Positions 20,094-29,359 of a stretch of DNA of 60,120 nucleotides are shown piece after piece. The translations under genes were made by a program, and so were the position numbers. Within the stretch, counting starts at the first letter, position 1; every line of letters begins with the position of its first letter. The notes beneath the pieces were generated by a model. The model made no database searches and had not been told where the DNA came from. It worked only from the letters and a program-made list of their open reading frames with translations. Origin of the DNA: Ideonella sp. A 288. Its GTDB lineage: Bacteria > Pseudomonadota > Gammaproteobacteria > Burkholderiales > Burkholderiaceae_C. The DNA is taken from contig NZ_MWLO01000124.1 in assembly GCF_002198735.1 (NCBI RefSeq), forward strand, positions 1-60,120, in the 5' to 3' direction.

Positions 20094-21128
20094 TGCCGAC
20101 GCCCCCAGTTCCTTGCTGCGCGCGACGAACTGGTGCATCCTGGCCAGGGCCTTGCCCGACGCCAGCGCGTCCAGCGCCAGCGCCACGCCATCGGCCATGG
20201 TCGCGGCCACGTCGGCGGCATAGAGCGCCACGCCGGCGTTGAGGGCGACGATGTCGCGCGCCGGGCCGGCTTCGTTCTCGAGCACCGCCTGCATCAGCAC
20301 ACGCGACTGCTCGGGCGTCTCGACCTTGAGGGCGCGGCTGCTGGCCATCGTGAGCCCGAAGTCCTCGGGGTGGATCTCGTACTCGCGGATGCCGCCATCC
20401 TTGTACTCGCCGACCATCGTGGAGGCACCGAGCGAGACTTCGTCCATGCCGTCGCGGCCGTAGACCACCACCGCGTGCGACGCACCCAGCCGCTGCAGTG
20501 CCCGCACCTGGATGCCGACCAGGTCGGGGTGGAAGACGCCCATCAGGATGTTGGGCGCGTCGGCCGGGTTGGTGAGCGGGCCCAGGATGTTGAAGATCGT
20601 GCGCACACCCAGCTCTCGTCGCACTGGGCCGACGTTTTTCATCGCGGGGTGGTGGTTGGGCGCGAACATGAAGCCGATGCCCGTGTCGGCAATGCAGCGC
20701 GCGATGGCCGCCGGCGACAACGTCATCGGCACGCCCAGCGCCTCGAGCACGTCGGCGCTGCCGGACTTGCTGGACACGCTGCGGTTGCCATGCTTGCTCA
20801 CCCGCGCGCCGCAGGCCGCCGCCACGAACATCGAGCAGGTGGAGATGTTGAAGGTGTGCGACCCATCGCCGCCGGTGCCGACGATGTCCACCAGGTGCGT
20901 TCGGTCGGCCACGTCGACCTTGGTCGAGAACTCGCGCATCACCTGCGCCGCGGCAGTGATCTCGCCGATGGTCTCCTTCTTGACGCGCAGGCCGATCAGC
21001 AGCGCCGACATCATCACCGGCGACATCTCGCCGCTCATGATGCGCCGCATCAGCGCGAGCATCTCGTCGTGGAAGATCTCGCGGTGGTCGATGACGCGCG
21101 TCAGGGCTTCGTTGTTGGTGATGGTCAT
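20091..21128 (-). CDS. trpD: Anthranilate phosphoribosyltransferase
   Basis: 345 aa. The PRPP-binding GTGGDG motif is at 84-89 and KHGNR at 112-116, both hallmarks of TrpD, which joins anthranilate and PRPP. The start [14 protein letters not shown] at 21128 matches family N-termini; the longer upstream frame overlaps the intergenic spacer. It lies 34 nt downstream of ltaE and upstream of trpC. It is monofunctional, not fused to TrpG. Confidence 0.98.
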   Translation of the reverse strand: MTITNNEALTRVIDHREIFHDEMLALMRRIMSGEMSPVMMSALLIGLRVKKETIGEITAAAQVMREFSTKVDVADRTHLVDIVGTGGDGSHTFNISTCSMFVAAACGARVSKHGNRSVSSKSGSADVLEALGVPMTLSPAAIARCIADTGIGFMFAPNHHPAMKNVGPVRRELGVRTIFNILGPLTNPADAPNILMGVFHPDLVGIQVRALQRLGASHAVVVYGRDGMDEVSLGASTMVGEYKDGGIREYEIHPEDFGLTMASSRALKVETPEQSRVLMQAVLENEAGPARDIVALNAGVALYAADVAATMADGVALALDALASGKALARMHQFVARSKELGASA

Positions 21129-21162
21129 GGGGCCTCGCAAGGTGGGGCGGTGAGGTGCCGCG

Positions 21163-22233
21163 TCAGGTGCCGAAAAACTCGCGGGTGGCTGCGATGGCAT
21201 GGTCGATGCCGGCGGCGTCCACGTCCAGGTGGGTGACGAAGCGCAGGCCGATCAGGCCGGTGGCGAGCACGCCGCGCGATTTCAGGTGGGCCAGCAGCGC
21301 CGGCCCGCGGCCGTCGGCGACCGTGACGAAGACGATGTTCGTCTGCGGCGGGGTGAGCTGAAGGCCGGGGATGCCGGCAAAGCCCTCGGCGAGCCGGCGC
21401 GCCAGCGCATGGTCGACGGCCAGTCGGTCGACATGGTGATCGAGCGCATGCAGCGCGGCCGCCGCCAACAGGCCCGCCTGCCGCATGCCGCCGCCGGCCA
21501 TCTTGCGGATGCGGTGGGCCCGGGCGATGAGCTCGCGCGGGCCGCACAGGGCCGAGCCGACCGGTGCGCCCAGCCCCTTGCTGAAGCACACCGAGACGCT
21601 GTCGAAGGGGCCCGCCAGCCGAGCCGCCGGCAGACCGCTGGCCACCGCCGCGTTGAACAGGCGGGCGCCATCGAGGTGCGTGGCCAGGCCGCGGCGCCGC
21701 GCCTGGGCCGTGGCCGCCTCGACATAGTCCGCCGGCAGCACGTTGCCGTTCCAGGTGTTCTCCAGGCACAGCAGGCGCGTGCGGGCAAAGTGCGGATCGT
21801 CGGGCTTGATCGCCGCGTCGATGTCGGCCAGCAGCAGCGTGCCGTCGGGCTGGTTGGGCACCGGCTGGGGCTGGATGCTGCCCAGCACCGCGGCGCCGCC
21901 GCCCTCGTAGCGGTAGGTGTGGGCCATCTGGCCGACGATGTACTCGTCGCCGCGCCCGCAATGCGCCAGCAGCGCGCACAGGTTGCTCTGCGTGCCGCTG
22001 GGCATGAACAGGGCCGCCTCCTTGCCCAGCAGCGCGGCGATGCGCTCCTGCAGCGCGTTGATGCTCGGGTCGTCGCCGAACACGTCGTCGCCCACCGGCG
22101 CGGCCGCGATGGCAGCGCGCATCGCCGCGGTCGGGCGGGTGACCGTGTCGCTGCGCAGATCGGCCACCACCGGGACGCCGGCGGCGGCGGACGCGTCGGC
22201 AGCGCCGCCGTAGGACACCGTGCTTGCCGTCAT
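21163..22233 (-). CDS. ltaE: Low-specificity L-threonine aldolase, embedded in the trp operon
   Basis: 356 aa, a PLP-dependent fold-type I aldolase of the beta-eliminating lyase family. The pyridoxal lysine is Lys219 in [14 protein letters not shown]. The N-terminal substrate motif [15 protein letters not shown] and [10 protein letters not shown] are characteristic of LtaE, which cleaves L-threonine or L-allo-threonine to glycine and acetaldehyde. Its ATG overlaps the trpG stop (ATGA), so it is translationally coupled to trpG, and trpD follows 34 nt later. The family call is firm. The position between trpG and trpD is unusual, and a dedicated link to tryptophan or serine/glycine supply is only inference. 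Confidence 0.93.
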   Translation of the reverse strand: MTASTVSYGGAADASAAAGVPVVADLRSDTVTRPTAAMRAAIAAAPVGDDVFGDDPSINALQERIAALLGKEAALFMPSGTQSNLCALLAHCGRGDEYIVGQMAHTYRYEGGGAAVLGSIQPQPVPNQPDGTLLLADIDAAIKPDDPHFARTRLLCLENTWNGNVLPADYVEAATAQARRRGLATHLDGARLFNAAVASGLPAARLAGPFDSVSVCFSKGLGAPVGSALCGPRELIARAHRIRKMAGGGMRQAGLLAAAALHALDHHVDRLAVDHALARRLAEGFAGIPGLQLTPPQTNIVFVTVADGRGPALLAHLKSRGVLATGLIGLRFVTHLDVDAAGIDHAIAATREFFGT

Positions 22234-22820
22234 GCGTGGCCCCCCAGGCTCAGGAAGTTGCGCAGCATGGCATGACCATGTTCGGACAGGATGGACTCGG
22301 GGTGGAACTGCACGCCCTCGAGCGGCGTGGCCGTGCCGGCGAGTTCGCGGTGGCGCACGCCCATGATCTCGCCATCTTCGGACGTGGACGTGACCACCAG
22401 CGAGGCCGGGCAGGTGGCGCGGTCGATCACCAGCGAGTGGTAGCGCACGACGCTGAACTCGCGCGGCAGGCCGAGGTACACGCCCTGCTGGTCGGTGGTG
22501 AGCGTGCTCGACTTGCCGTGCATCTGGCGCTGCGCGCGCACGATGCGGCCGCCGAGCGCCGCGCCGATGCTCTGGTGCCCCAGGCACACGCCCAGGATCG
22601 GCATCCTGCCGATCAGGCCCTGGATCGCCGGCACGCACACGCCGGCCTCGGCAGGCGAGCACGGGCCGGGCGAGAGCACCAGGTGGTCGGGCTTCAGCGC
22701 CGCGATCTCGTCGACCGTGATCTCGTCGTTGCGCACCACCTTGACGTCCTGCCCCAGTTCGCCGAAGTACTGCACCAGGTTGTAGGTGAAGGAGTCGTAG
22801 TTGTCGATCATCAGCAGCAT
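22230..22820 (-). CDS. trpG: Anthranilate synthase component II (glutamine amidotransferase)
   Basis: 196 aa, class I glutamine amidotransferase. It begins [20 protein letters not shown]. The nucleophile is Cys79 in [10 protein letters not shown], and the triad is completed by His173 and Glu175 in QFHPES. It supplies ammonia to TrpE; since no pabA-like gene is seen here it may also serve aminodeoxychorismate synthase. An AGGGG site precedes the ATG, 11 nt after trpE. Its stop overlaps the start of ltaE. Confidence 0.97.
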   Translation of the reverse strand: MLLMIDNYDSFTYNLVQYFGELGQDVKVVRNDEITVDEIAALKPDHLVLSPGPCSPAEAGVCVPAIQGLIGRMPILGVCLGHQSIGAALGGRIVRAQRQMHGKSSTLTTDQQGVYLGLPREFSVVRYHSLVIDRATCPASLVVTSTSEDGEIMGVRHRELAGTATPLEGVQFHPESILSEHGHAMLRNFLSLGGHA

Positions 22821-22831
22821 GGTCGTCCCCT

Positions 22832-24307
22832 TCAGAAGCCTTCTTCGACCAGCTCGGCGGCTCGGATCAGCGCCCGCGCCTTGTGCTCGGTCTCCCTCCA
22901 CTCCATCTCGGGCACCGAGTCGGCCACCACGCCGGCCGCGGCCTGCACGTACAGCATGTTGCCCTGGACGATGCCGGTGCGGATGGCGATGGCCACGTCC
23001 ATGTCGCCGGCAAAGCTGAGGTAGCCGCAGGCGCCGCCGTAGATGCCGCGCTTGACCGGTTCGAGTTCGTCGATGACCTCCATCGCGCGGATCTTCGGCG
23101 CACCGGTCAGGGTGCCGGCCGGGAAGGTGGCGCGCAGCACGTCCATGTTGCTCATGCCATCCTGCAGCAGGCCTTCGACGTTGCTGACGATGTGCATCAC
23201 GTGCGAGTAGCGCTCGACCACGAAAGCCTCGGTCACCTTGACCGAGCCGGTCTTGGCGATGCGGCCGATGTCGTTGCGCGCCAGGTCGATCAGCATCAGG
23301 TGCTCGGCGCGCTCCTTGGGGTCGGCCAGCAACTCGGCCTCGGTGGCCTTGTCGGCCTCGGGCGACGTGGCGCGCGGGCGCGTGCCCGCCAGCGGGCGGA
23401 TGGTGATCTTGTCGCCTTCGGGCGTGCGCTCGTGGCGCACCAGGATCTCGGGCGACGCGCCGACGATCTGGAAATCGCCCATGTCGTAGAAGTACATGTA
23501 GGGCGACGGGTTCAGCGACCGCAGCGCGCGATAGAGGCTCAACGGGCTTTCGGTATAGCGCTTCTTCAGGCGCTGGCCGATCTGCACCTGCATCATGTCG
23601 CCGGCGGCGATCAGTTCCTTGCTGTGCTCGACCGCCGCCAGGTAGTCAGCCTTGGCGAACTCGCGCTCCACCGGGTACGAGGTGCCGCGTCGCACCGGCG
23701 GGGCGGTGACCGAGTAGCGCAGCTTGTCGCCCAGTTCGGTGAGGCGGCGCTTGGCCTTGAAGAATGCCTCGGGCTGCGACGGATCGGCATAGACGATCAG
23801 GTACAGGCGCCCCGACAGGTTGTCGATGACGGCCAGTTCCTCGGTCTGCAGCAGTTGGATGTCGGGCGTGTCCAGCCCGCCGGTCTTCACCGTCTTGGCC
23901 AGTTTGGGCTCCATGTAGCGTACCGCGTCGTAGCCGAAATAGCCGGCCAGCCCACCGCAGAAGCGCGGCAGCCCGGGCCGCAGCGCCACCTTGAAACGCG
24001 ACTGGTAGGCCTCGATGAAGTCGAGCGGATTGCCCTCGTGCCGCTCGACGACCTGGTCGTCGGTGACCACCTCGGTGACCCCGCCGGTGGCCCGCAGCAG
24101 CGTGTGCGCCGGCAGTCCGATGAACGAGTAGCGGCCGAAACGCTCGCCGCCGACGACGGATTCGAGCAGGAAGCTGTGCTTGGCGCCGCCGGCCAGCTTC
24201 AGGTAGAGCGACAGCGGCGTCTCGAGGTCGGCAAAGGCCTCGCTGAGCAGCGGGATGCGGTTGAAACCCTGGGCGGCCAGGCTCTTGAATTCGAGTTCGG
24301 TGATCAC
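22832..24307 (-). CDS. trpE: Anthranilate synthase component I (GTG start)
   Basis: 491 aa. The N-terminal allosteric region contains [18 protein letters not shown], which includes the Ser of the tryptophan feedback site. The chorismate-binding domain contains [29 protein letters not shown] and [15 protein letters not shown]. It makes anthranilate from chorismate with ammonia from TrpG. The start is a GTG at 24307 giving the conserved [10 protein letters not shown]; an AAGGA site lies 9 nt upstream. It is preceded by a 272-nt leader that may contain a Trp-codon peptide. Confidence 0.97.
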   Translation of the reverse strand: MITELEFKSLAAQGFNRIPLLSEAFADLETPLSLYLKLAGGAKHSFLLESVVGGERFGRYSFIGLPAHTLLRATGGVTEVVTDDQVVERHEGNPLDFIEAYQSRFKVALRPGLPRFCGGLAGYFGYDAVRYMEPKLAKTVKTGGLDTPDIQLLQTEELAVIDNLSGRLYLIVYADPSQPEAFFKAKRRLTELGDKLRYSVTAPPVRRGTSYPVEREFAKADYLAAVEHSKELIAAGDMMQVQIGQRLKKRYTESPLSLYRALRSLNPSPYMYFYDMGDFQIVGASPEILVRHERTPEGDKITIRPLAGTRPRATSPEADKATEAELLADPKERAEHLMLIDLARNDIGRIAKTGSVKVTEAFVVERYSHVMHIVSNVEGLLQDGMSNMDVLRATFPAGTLTGAPKIRAMEVIDELEPVKRGIYGGACGYLSFAGDMDVAIAIRTGIVQGNMLYVQAAAGVVADSVPEMEWRETEHKARALIRAAELVEEGF

Positions 24308-24579
24308 GGGACGGTGTCCTTCTCGGCGGTCTCGCTCGGCGCCCGTGGGGCGGCTGGCGCGACGGTGGGTGTCGGTGCGGGCGGACTGCGGTGGCGCAGA
24401 GGCCCAGGAAACCGAGGGGCGCGAACCGGATCAGGTCATCGACGAAGACAACGGCCCGGCGGCCGACGGCAAATCAGACGGACGCGGTGCCGCGTCGCCA
24501 GGGCCAGGCTCCCCGGGCGGCCGACCGGTGGGTCTCCAGCCCCTTGATCTGATTCAGCGCCATGCACATGGCAGCAAGT
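24308..24579 (-). promoter_or_regulatory. trpE leader region, candidate attenuator
   Basis: This 272-nt gap follows gph. It contains the candidate leader ORF at 24474-24569. Immediately after its two Trp codons is a perfect 7-bp hairpin, GACGCGG/CCGCGTC (24481-24496). Several further GC-rich complementary segments follow, including GGCCGCC near 24510-24520 and GGCGGCC near 24458-24464. No U-rich terminator tail is visible. If attenuation operates it would have to use a weak or Rho-type terminator, or act on translation. Confidence 0.4.
24474..24569 (-). CDS. Candidate trp leader peptide with a Trp-Pro-Trp motif
   Basis: A 31-codon open frame between gph and trpE, starting MCMALNQIKG and ending GAWPWRRGTASV. 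Tryptophan is rare, so two Trp codons separated by one residue just before a hairpin, upstream of trpE, resemble the control codons of classical trp leader peptides. Against this, no good Shine-Dalgarno precedes either ATG (24569 or 24563) and no intrinsic terminator is seen. Function is inferred from position only. Confidence 0.35.
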   Translation of the reverse strand: MCMALNQIKGLETHRSAARGAWPWRRGTASV

Positions 24580-25305
24580 CTAGCAGCGCGCTTTGCCTGC
24601 GGCAGCCGCCGGAAGCCCCAGGCCGCGCAGGTCGTCGATGCGGTCGATCCACGCCAGCGCAGGCACCTCGCGCACCGGCTCGCCGTGGTTGTAGCCGTAG
24701 CTCACCAGCACCACCGGGCAGCCGGCCGCGTGCGCCGCCTGCGCGTCGTTGCGCGAATCGCCGATCATCAGCGTGCGCGCCGGCAAGCTGCCCAGCGCCT
24801 CGCAGGTGCGCAGCAGCGGCAACGGGTCGGGCTTCTTGCGCTCGAAGGCATCGCCACCGAAGACGCAGGCGAAGTAGCGGTCCAGGCCCTTGGCCACCAG
24901 CAGCGGGCGGGCGAAGGCGGTGGGCTTGTTGGTCAGGCAGGCCAGCTTCAGCCCCGCGGCCACCAGCGCCTGCAGGCCCTCGGGCACGCCGGGGAACACG
25001 GTCGAATACCGGCCATTGATGGCCTGGTAGTGGAACTGGTAGCGCAGCCAGGCGGGCTCGTACAGCGAGGCGTCGGCGTCCACCTGCGCCAGCGTGCTGC
25101 GGATCAGGTGCTCGGAGCCCTTGCCGACCGTGCGCTCGATGAAGTCGCGGCCGATGGGCGGTCTGCCCAGGTCGGCCAGCATTGCATTGAGCGCCACCTC
25201 GAAGTCGCCGACCGTGTCGACCATGGTGCCGTCGAGGTCGACGATCGCGGCCTGCAGGCCGGCCAGGGCGGGCAATGGGCCCAGGTTGGGGAGGATGTCG
25301 GTCAT
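24580..25305 (-). CDS. gph: Phosphoglycolate phosphatase, HAD family
   Basis: 241 aa from MTDILPNLGP at 25305; the 64 upstream open codons overlap rpe. HAD motif I is IVDLDGTMVDT with nucleophile Asp23 and acid/base Asp25, motif II is ACLTNKP, motif III the Lys of FERKKPDP, and motif IV MIGDSRNDAQAA. It hydrolyses 2-phosphoglycolate. The rpe-gph-trpE-trpG order is well known in beta- and gammaproteobacteria and supports the assignment over other HAD phosphatases. Confidence 0.95.
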   Translation of the reverse strand: MTDILPNLGPLPALAGLQAAIVDLDGTMVDTVGDFEVALNAMLADLGRPPIGRDFIERTVGKGSEHLIRSTLAQVDADASLYEPAWLRYQFHYQAINGRYSTVFPGVPEGLQALVAAGLKLACLTNKPTAFARPLLVAKGLDRYFACVFGGDAFERKKPDPLPLLRTCEALGSLPARTLMIGDSRNDAQAAHAAGCPVVLVSYGYNHGEPVREVPALAWIDRIDDLRGLGLPAAAAGKARC

Positions 25306-25360
25306 CGGTTCTCTCGGCTCCGGGGCAGGTGGGCCGCCTGGCAGGCGACGGGGTGACAGC

Positions 25361-26044
25361 TCAACGCGCCAGTTCGGTGCGCATCGCGTCGATGACGGCG
25401 CGGTAGTCTTTCTGGCCGAAGATCGCGCTGCCGGCCACGAAGGTGTCGGCGCCGGCGTCGGCCACGCGACGGATGTTGTCGATCTTGATGCCCCCATCCA
25501 CCTCGAGCCGGATATCGCGGCCGCTGGCGTCGATCAGCTTGCGCAATTGGCCGATCTTTCGCAGCGCGCTGTCGATGAAGCTCTGGCCACCGAAGCCGGG
25601 GTTGACGCTCATCACCAGCACCAGGTCGACCCTGTCGATCACCCACTCGAGCACGTCGATGGGGGCTGCCGGGTTGAACACCAGCCCGGCCTGGCAGCCG
25701 GCGCCCTTGATCAGTTGCAGCGTGCGGTCCACGTGCGCGCTGGCGTCGGGATGGAAGCTGATCAGGTCAGCCCCGGCCTTGGCGAAGGCCAGGGCAAGCG
25801 CATCGACCGGCTGCACCATCAGGTGCACGTCGATCGGCACCTGGCCGCCGTCGGCCCGCACGGCGTGCTTGCGCAGGGCTTCGCAGACCATCGGGCCGAA
25901 GGTGAGGTTGGGCACGTAATGGTTGTCCATCACGTCGAAATGGATCCAGTCGGCGCCGGCGGCCACCACGTCGCGCACCTCCTGGCCGAGGGCGGCGAAA
26001 TCCGCCGAGAGGATGCTGGGGGCAATGCGATAGGGGCTGGGCAT
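25361..26044 (-). CDS. rpe: Ribulose-phosphate 3-epimerase
   Basis: 227 aa from [20 protein letters not shown]. It is a TIM barrel with the family signatures [37 protein letters not shown] and EVDGGI, which carry the metal-binding His/Asp residues. It interconverts ribulose-5-phosphate and xylulose-5-phosphate. It is the first gene of the rpe-gph-trp cluster and divergent from apaG across 56 nt. The ribosome binding site is weak; a GTG eight codons upstream (26068) is an alternative start. Confidence 0.97.
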   Translation of the reverse strand: MPSPYRIAPSILSADFAALGQEVRDVVAAGADWIHFDVMDNHYVPNLTFGPMVCEALRKHAVRADGGQVPIDVHLMVQPVDALALAFAKAGADLISFHPDASAHVDRTLQLIKGAGCQAGLVFNPAAPIDVLEWVIDRVDLVLVMSVNPGFGGQSFIDSALRKIGQLRKLIDASGRDIRLEVDGGIKIDNIRRVADAGADTFVAGSAIFGQKDYRAVIDAMRTELAR

Positions 26045-26062
26045 GGGCGTTCGGGTACTCTG

Positions 26063-26093
26063 TTGCACGCAATTTTCGCAGCCTTCCTAGAAT
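26063..26093 (+). promoter_or_regulatory. Candidate apaG promoter placing the start site on the ATG
   Basis: TTGCAC (26063-26068) and TAGAAT (26088-26093, five of six -10 bases) are separated by 19 nt, longer than optimal. Seven nucleotides after the -10 lies the A of the apaG ATG at 26101. Transcription from here would give a leaderless or nearly leaderless apaG mRNA, consistent with the absence of a Shine-Dalgarno sequence. Confidence 0.45.
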
Positions 26094-26100
26094 GCGCCGC

Positions 26101-26475
26101 ATGGCCCACCCGCAATTCACCTGCTCGGTCGTTGTCAAGCCCCTGCCCGAACAGACCGATCCGGCACAGCAGCAGTACGGCTACACCTACACGGTGAGCA
26201 TCCGCAATTCGGGCGACGAGGCCGCGCAGCTGGTCGCCCGGCACTGGCTCATCACCGACCACCGCGGCCATGTGCAAGAGGTGCGCGGTCTGGGCGTGGT
26301 CGGCCATCAGCCGCTGCTCAAGCCCGGCGAAGAGTTCGAGTACACCAGCTGGGCCCAGATCGCCACGCCGCAGGGCTCGATGCACGGCTCCTTCTATTGC
26401 ATCACCGAAGCGGCCCGCTGGTTCGAGGCCCCGGTGCACGAGTTCGCCCTGGCCGACACGGCCGCACTGCATTGA
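26101..26475 (+). CDS. apaG: ApaG/DUF525 domain protein
   Basis: 124 aa, the usual ApaG length. The single ApaG fold contains YTVSIRNSGDEAAQLVARHW, ITDHRGHVQEVRGLGVVG and GSMHGSFYCI. ApaG is a fibronectin III-like protein linked with Co2+/Mg2+ phenotypes and with F-box-like domains in eukaryotes; its biochemical role is not settled. The ATG at 26101 is chosen by homology; one at 26092 is also in frame. It is divergent from rpe, and its stop overlaps the TTG start of the next gene. Confidence 0.93.
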   Translation: MAHPQFTCSVVVKPLPEQTDPAQQQYGYTYTVSIRNSGDEAAQLVARHWLITDHRGHVQEVRGLGVVGHQPLLKPGEEFEYTSWAQIATPQGSMHGSFYCITEAARWFEAPVHEFALADTAALH

Positions 26476-28442
26476 GCGACCGCGCCGCCTGGGACCTGTC
26501 GGCGCTGCTGAACGCCGCTGATCCGCGGGCCAGCCGCCCCGAGAGGCACCTCTGGCTGGTACGTCTGGTGCAGTGGCTGCGCCACGGCGAGAACGGCACC
26601 GACGAAGACGCCACGCCGCGGCCGGTGTTGCGCCTGAGGCTGCTGCTGAACGCCCTGGAGCGCTACGACGAGCCGCGCGAACGCATCGCGGCGCTGCTGG
26701 CGCGCTTCTGGCGCGAAACCGACCTGGCCGCGCTTTTTGCCGATTTCGGCTTCACCGCGCGGCGCGACCTGTGGGGCGAACTGGGCGAGCGCCTGAGGCT
26801 GCGCTTCCTGCCGGCCACGCCGGACACCGACGACCTGGCGGCGCTGTTCCAACTGCTGTTCACCGAAGACGGCGATGCCGCCTGGCTGCGCGCCATCGAC
26901 GACGAAACCCTGTCGCGCCTGGCCAAGCTGCTCGCCACCGCGCACGACGCCGACGGACGCCAACCGCTGCTGCAGGCCATGACCTGGCTGGTCAGCGCGA
27001 TCCGCTCGGCCGCCTTCGCCGCGCCACTGCGCCGCCGCATGGACGCGGCGCTGCTGGCCGACCGGCCGTTCGAGCAACTGGTGCGTGCGGGTGAAGCCCT
27101 GGCCGACAGCCTGGTCTCCGGCACCCCGGTCGACGCCCGCCAGCATGCCAGCTACCTGCGCGCACTGCTGTCGCGCTGCCGCGCGGCCACCGACAGCGTG
27201 ACGTCCCACCTCGACGACCATGGCATCTCGGTGCACATCGTGTTCGAGCTCGAGCAGTTGCGGGCCCGCACCGAGCGCCTCGAGGCCGTGATCGACGTGC
27301 TCATGTCCGACACGCCGCAGCGAGAACTGGCGCACCTGCTGTCCGACCTGGTGGCGCTGGCGCGCGATCGGCGCAGCGTGCGCGCGCTGCTGGCCCGCCA
27401 GTACTCGATGCTGGCGCGCAAGGTGGCCGAGCGGCACGCCGAAACCGGTGAGCACTACATCACCCGCACCCGCGCCGAGTACCGCCACATGCTGCGCACC
27501 GCCGCCGGGGGCGGGGTCGTGATCGCCGGCACCACCTTCGCCAAGTTCGCCGTGCTGGCGCTCGGGCTGGCGCCGTTCTGGGCCGGCTTTGGTGCCGGGC
27601 TGAACTATGCGTTGAGCTTCCTGGTCATCCAGTTGCTGCACTGGACGGTGGCCACCAAGCAACCGGCGATGACGGCGCCGGCCATGGCCGAGAAGCTGCA
27701 GGACGTGACCGACGCCGCCGCGGTGGAAGGCTTCGTCGACGAGGTGGCGCACCTGGTGCGCTCGCAGATGGCCGGCATCGTCGGCAACCTGGCGGCCGTG
27801 ATCCCGGTGGTGCTGGCCGTGCAGGCGCTGGCCTGGTGGGTGGCCGGCCGGCCGCTCATCGGCCCGGCCGAGGCCGAGCATGTGCTGCACGCCATCACCC
27901 TGCTCGGTCCGACGGCCTTCTATGCCGCATTCACCGGCGTGCTGCTGTTCGCCAGCAGCCTGATCGCGGGCTGGGTGGAAAACTGGTTCGTCTACCACCG
28001 GCTCGACAGCGCCGTGGCCCATCACCCGGCGTTCGTTGCGCGCCTGGGAGCGCCGCGGGCCGCCCGTTGGTCGGCCTGGTGGCGGCACAACATCTCCGGC
28101 GTCGCGGCCAATGTGTCGCTGGGCCTGCTGCTGGGCATCGTGCCGGCATTGGCGGCCTTCGTCGGTCTGCCGCTCGATGTGCGCCACGTCACGCTGTCCA
28201 CCGGGCAACTGGCCGCCGCGGTGGGCGCGCTGGGCTGGCAGACCGTGCTGCAGCCGGCGTTCTGGTGGTGCGTGGCCGGGCTGGGGGTCACCGGGGCGCT
28301 CAACCTGGGTGTGAGCTTCTGGCTGGCGCTGAAGGTGGCCTTGCGCTCACGGGGCATCACGCTGAGCGATCGGCGAAGGCTGTACCTGGCCGTGCGCCAG
28401 CGCCTGTGGACGCGGCCGCGCAGCTTCTTCCTGCCGGATTGA
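26472..28442 (+). CDS. Polytopic membrane protein of the 'site-specific recombinase' family (PF10136-like)
   Basis: 656 aa. The start is placed at TTG 26472, which gives (M)SDRAAWDLSALLNAADP and overlaps the apaG stop (TTGA). The N-terminal half is helical and soluble. From about residue 345 there are some six hydrophobic segments, for example VIAGTTFAKFAVLALGLAP, NLAAVIPVVLAVQALAWWV, FYAAFTGVLLFASSLIAGW and VSLGLLLGIVPALAAFVG. The family is labelled site-specific recombinase in databases, but I see no serine- or tyrosine-recombinase catalytic motif. A membrane role is more plausible. Coupling to apaG is suggested by the overlap. Function unknown. Confidence 0.8.
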   Translation: MSDRAAWDLSALLNAADPRASRPERHLWLVRLVQWLRHGENGTDEDATPRPVLRLRLLLNALERYDEPRERIAALLARFWRETDLAALFADFGFTARRDLWGELGERLRLRFLPATPDTDDLAALFQLLFTEDGDAAWLRAIDDETLSRLAKLLATAHDADGRQPLLQAMTWLVSAIRSAAFAAPLRRRMDAALLADRPFEQLVRAGEALADSLVSGTPVDARQHASYLRALLSRCRAATDSVTSHLDDHGISVHIVFELEQLRARTERLEAVIDVLMSDTPQRELAHLLSDLVALARDRRSVRALLARQYSMLARKVAERHAETGEHYITRTRAEYRHMLRTAAGGGVVIAGTTFAKFAVLALGLAPFWAGFGAGLNYALSFLVIQLLHWTVATKQPAMTAPAMAEKLQDVTDAAAVEGFVDEVAHLVRSQMAGIVGNLAAVIPVVLAVQALAWWVAGRPLIGPAEAEHVLHAITLLGPTAFYAAFTGVLLFASSLIAGWVENWFVYHRLDSAVAHHPAFVARLGAPRAARWSAWWRHNISGVAANVSLGLLLGIVPALAAFVGLPLDVRHVTLSTGQLAAAVGALGWQTVLQPAFWWCVAGLGVTGALNLGVSFWLALKVALRSRGITLSDRRRLYLAVRQRLWTRPRSFFLPD

Positions 28443-28469
28443 GCCAGCCCGCCGGCAGGCCCGCGCTGC

Positions 28470-28592
28470 TCAGCGCGGCGTGTCGTCCTCGTCGCGCCGG
28501 TCGCCGCCGCGGCGGCCCGAGAACATCGTCCACCAGACGATCAGGACCAGGATCAGCAGCGCGCCCAGCGCTTCCAGCAGGATCAAGCCCAT
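28470..28592 (-). CDS. 40-aa single-pass membrane peptide
   Basis: An open frame beginning MGLILLEALGALLILVLIVW and ending in a charged tail GRRGGDRRDEDDTPR. The hydrophobic helix (about residues 3-24) followed by a charged tail is typical of genuine small membrane proteins. It is convergent with the preceding membrane protein gene, with 27 nt between their stops. A GC-rich palindrome CCGCGCTG/CAGCGCGG (28461-28478) spans its stop and could terminate transcription. I believe similar short proteins occur in Burkholderiales, but that is memory, not a search. Confidence 0.6.
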   Translation of the reverse strand: MGLILLEALGALLILVLIVWWTMFSGRRGGDRRDEDDTPR

Positions 28593-28662
28593 GACAGCGC
28601 GCTTCCGGTGGCGATGTCCCGGATTCTAGGAGCGGGTCGTGTCGCGACGCGGCGTCGGGCCA

Positions 28663-29250
28663 TCAGCGCCGCCGGTCGCCGGCCAGGCCCTGGCGCAGGT
28701 GCCCCAGCGGCAGCGCCGCACTGGCCTTCACGTCGCCCAGCGAGAAGCTGGTGTGGATGTCCTTGACGTTGGGCAGCTTGAACAGCGTGTCCATGGCCCA
28801 GCGCGAGTAGGCGTCGAGGTCGGTCACCAGCACCTGCAGCTCGAAGGTACCGGCGCCGCTGATGTAGTGGCAGGACACCACCTCGGGCAGGGCCCGGATC
28901 AGGTCTTCCAACACCTGCGTCGCCTCGGCGTTGTTGCGTTCGGCGTCCACCCGCACGAAAGCCAGCACGCCCAGGCCGATCTTGCGGCGGTCGATCTCGG
29001 CGCGGTAGCCGGTGATGTAGCCCTGCGCCTCGAGCCACTTCACGCGGCGCCAGGTGGGCGCCGCGGACAGCCCGATGCGGCTGGACAACTCGGCGTTGGA
29101 CAGCCGCGCATCGCGCTGCAGTTCGTCCAGGATGGCCACGTCATAGCGGTCGAGCGCGGGGCCGTGGTCGTCGGCCAAGGGCTCGGTCGACAGACTTCGC
29201 GTTTTCCCTGAATCCGGCTTGGCGGGAGATGTTCTGGTCTTGGTGGCCAT
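28663..29250 (-). CDS. Lrp/AsnC-family transcriptional regulator
   Basis: 195 aa. The N-terminal HTH (about residues 34-80) reads LDRYDVAILDELQRDARLSN followed by AELSSRIGLSAAP, and the C-terminal RAM/AsnC ligand domain contains VVSCHYISGAGTFELQVLV. About 30 extra residues precede the HTH. Lrp-type regulators bind amino acids or 2-oxo acids and often control the divergent gene. Here that gene is an indolepyruvate oxidoreductase 109 nt away, so aromatic or branched amino acids are plausible effectors by inference. Confidence 0.92.
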   Translation of the reverse strand: MATKTRTSPAKPDSGKTRSLSTEPLADDHGPALDRYDVAILDELQRDARLSNAELSSRIGLSAAPTWRRVKWLEAQGYITGYRAEIDRRKIGLGVLAFVRVDAERNNAEATQVLEDLIRALPEVVSCHYISGAGTFELQVLVTDLDAYSRWAMDTLFKLPNVKDIHTSFSLGDVKASAALPLGHLRQGLAGDRRR

Positions 29251-29359
29251 GATCTGAGCAAGGATCTTGCGCGCAGTATCCCCACAACGGCATAGAAAGA
29301 AAAGACTTCACAGGCCTGTTTTCCTACACTGGCGCATCCCGACTGGAGCCTTCGACGCC

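Noticed and set aside
26394-28208. A 604-codon minus-strand frame opposite the recombinase-family membrane protein
   Set aside because: Gln/Arg/His-rich antisense shadow; the plus strand has a coherent helical and membrane pattern.
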